Shown here piece by piece: positions 63,445-64,000 of a stretch of DNA of 64,000 nt. This DNA comes from Ancylobacter vacuolatus (GTDB taxonomy: Bacteria > Pseudomonadota > Alphaproteobacteria > Rhizobiales > Xanthobacteraceae), in assembly GCF_030813595.1 (NCBI RefSeq), contig NZ_JAUSUH010000002.1, positions 744,001 to 808,000 on the forward strand, read 5' to 3'. The first letter of the stretch is position 1. Each line of letters begins with the position of its first letter. The notes beneath the pieces were generated by a model. The model worked only from the letters and a program-made list of their open reading frames with translations. It was not told where the DNA came from and did not search any database. Position numbers and translations under genes: made by a program.

Positions 63445-64000
63445 TCAGAAGGTGGCGGCGAACATCAGCAGGAAGTCGTTCGCCGCCTGCGACGCCAGCG
63501 CCGGTCCCTGCGTGCCGGCGCGGAAGCCGTCAGCCTCGTAGAGATTGTACTGATATTGCAGCGTGACGGTGAACGGGCCGACCGGCGTCCAGTTGAGATT
63601 GGCGCCGAGGTTCCAGTTGCCGATGCCGCTGGCGCCATAGGTGAGCTGCGCCAGCGGGTCGGCGATGTCGAACCGTCCATAGCCGCCGAAGAAGGCCGAG
63701 TTCCAGGTTGGGGTCCAGTTGTGCAGGAACTGGCCAACCGCGCTCCAGCCCTCCACCTTTGACAGCGAGCCGTCGAGACGCTGGAAGGCGTCGGGGGCGG
63801 AAAAGCGGCCGCTGGGGTCGATCAGCCCGAGATAGGAGGTCGCTCCATCGGCATAGGCGGCCTGAAGATAGAGCGTGTCGCCCGGCGCGATGAAAGGTAG
63901 GTTGAACATCACGCCGGCCTGCAGCGCATAGCCCCACTCCCCCGTCGTGGCGCCGAGCCGCTCGCTCACCGGCGATTGCGCGATTTGGTGCAGCGCGCCC
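63445..64000 (-). CDS. Rhizobial-type porin, C-terminal part (runs off right edge)
   Basis: About 185 residues to the stop at 63445; the frame continues through the window end. Amphipathic strands such as TLYLQAAYADG, FGGYGRFDI, NLGANLNWTPVG and FTVTLQYQYNLYEAD and the C-terminal Phe (MFAATF) are those of an outer-membrane beta-barrel. The ALHQIAQSP and WGYALQAGVMFNLP segments resemble Porin_2 proteins of Rhizobiales. Lies 16 bases from the convergent SDR gene. Confidence 0.85.
   Translation of the reverse strand, partial: GALHQIAQSPVSERLGATTGEWGYALQAGVMFNLPFIAPGDTLYLQAAYADGATSYLGLIDPSGRFSAPDAFQRLDGSLSKVEGWSAVGQFLHNWTPTWNSAFFGGYGRFDIADPLAQLTYGASGIGNWNLGANLNWTPVGPFTVTLQYQYNLYEADGFRAGTQGPALASQAANDFLLMFAATF

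Overview
This 64 kb window is GC-rich, densely coding chromosomal DNA. It most likely comes from an alphaproteobacterium of the Hyphomicrobiales (Rhizobiales), plausibly a Xanthobacteraceae member such as Ancylobacter or Starkeya. The placement is inferred from gene families: a RegB/RegA (ActS/ActR) redox pair, two intracellular polyhydroxyalkanoate depolymerases, a rhizobial-type porin, an HWE/HisKA_2 kinase and many DeoR/ABC catabolic loci. I saw no rRNA, tRNA, insertion sequence, prophage or CRISPR.

1-24.5 kb is mainly housekeeping. It holds a truncated PHA depolymerase, a glutathione S-transferase with a histone-H1-like tail, polA, truA, a RidA-like protein, a dihydroorotase-type amidohydrolase, a divergent sensor kinase/Crp pair, a HAD hydrolase and the ribF-ileS-lspA group. 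That group is interrupted by a LysR/oxidoreductase pair. Next come a periplasmic protein, two M16 peptidases, a lipoprotein and an orphan TetR with a clear palindromic operator. Intergenic gaps here carry dispersed palindromic repeats.

24.5-45.4 kb covers ion, phosphate and redox homeostasis. It has Kup, a YbhN-type membrane protein, PPK2, the complete phoR-pstSCAB-phoU-phoB regulon (with a Pho box and an attenuator-like hairpin after pstS), Ada, a second PHA depolymerase divergent from regB-regA, a P-type ATPase and an aldo/keto reductase.

45.4-63.4 kb holds two adjacent catabolic loci that converge at about 55.0 kb. Locus 1 has a sugar-type ABC transporter, an SDR, a DeoR regulator, a BtpA/SgcQ TIM-barrel protein, an FGGY kinase and a HAD phosphatase. 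Locus 2 has a PotABCD-type ABC transporter with a Tat-signal binding protein, a second DeoR regulator, an APH-fold kinase and a class III PLP enzyme. That enzyme resembles the ethanolamine-phosphate/phosphohydroxylysine phospho-lyases, and a divergent SDR follows. Locus 2 is the best candidate for an undescribed pathway: an imported amino alcohol would be phosphorylated and then eliminated to an aldehyde, ammonia and phosphate. A partial porin closes the window.
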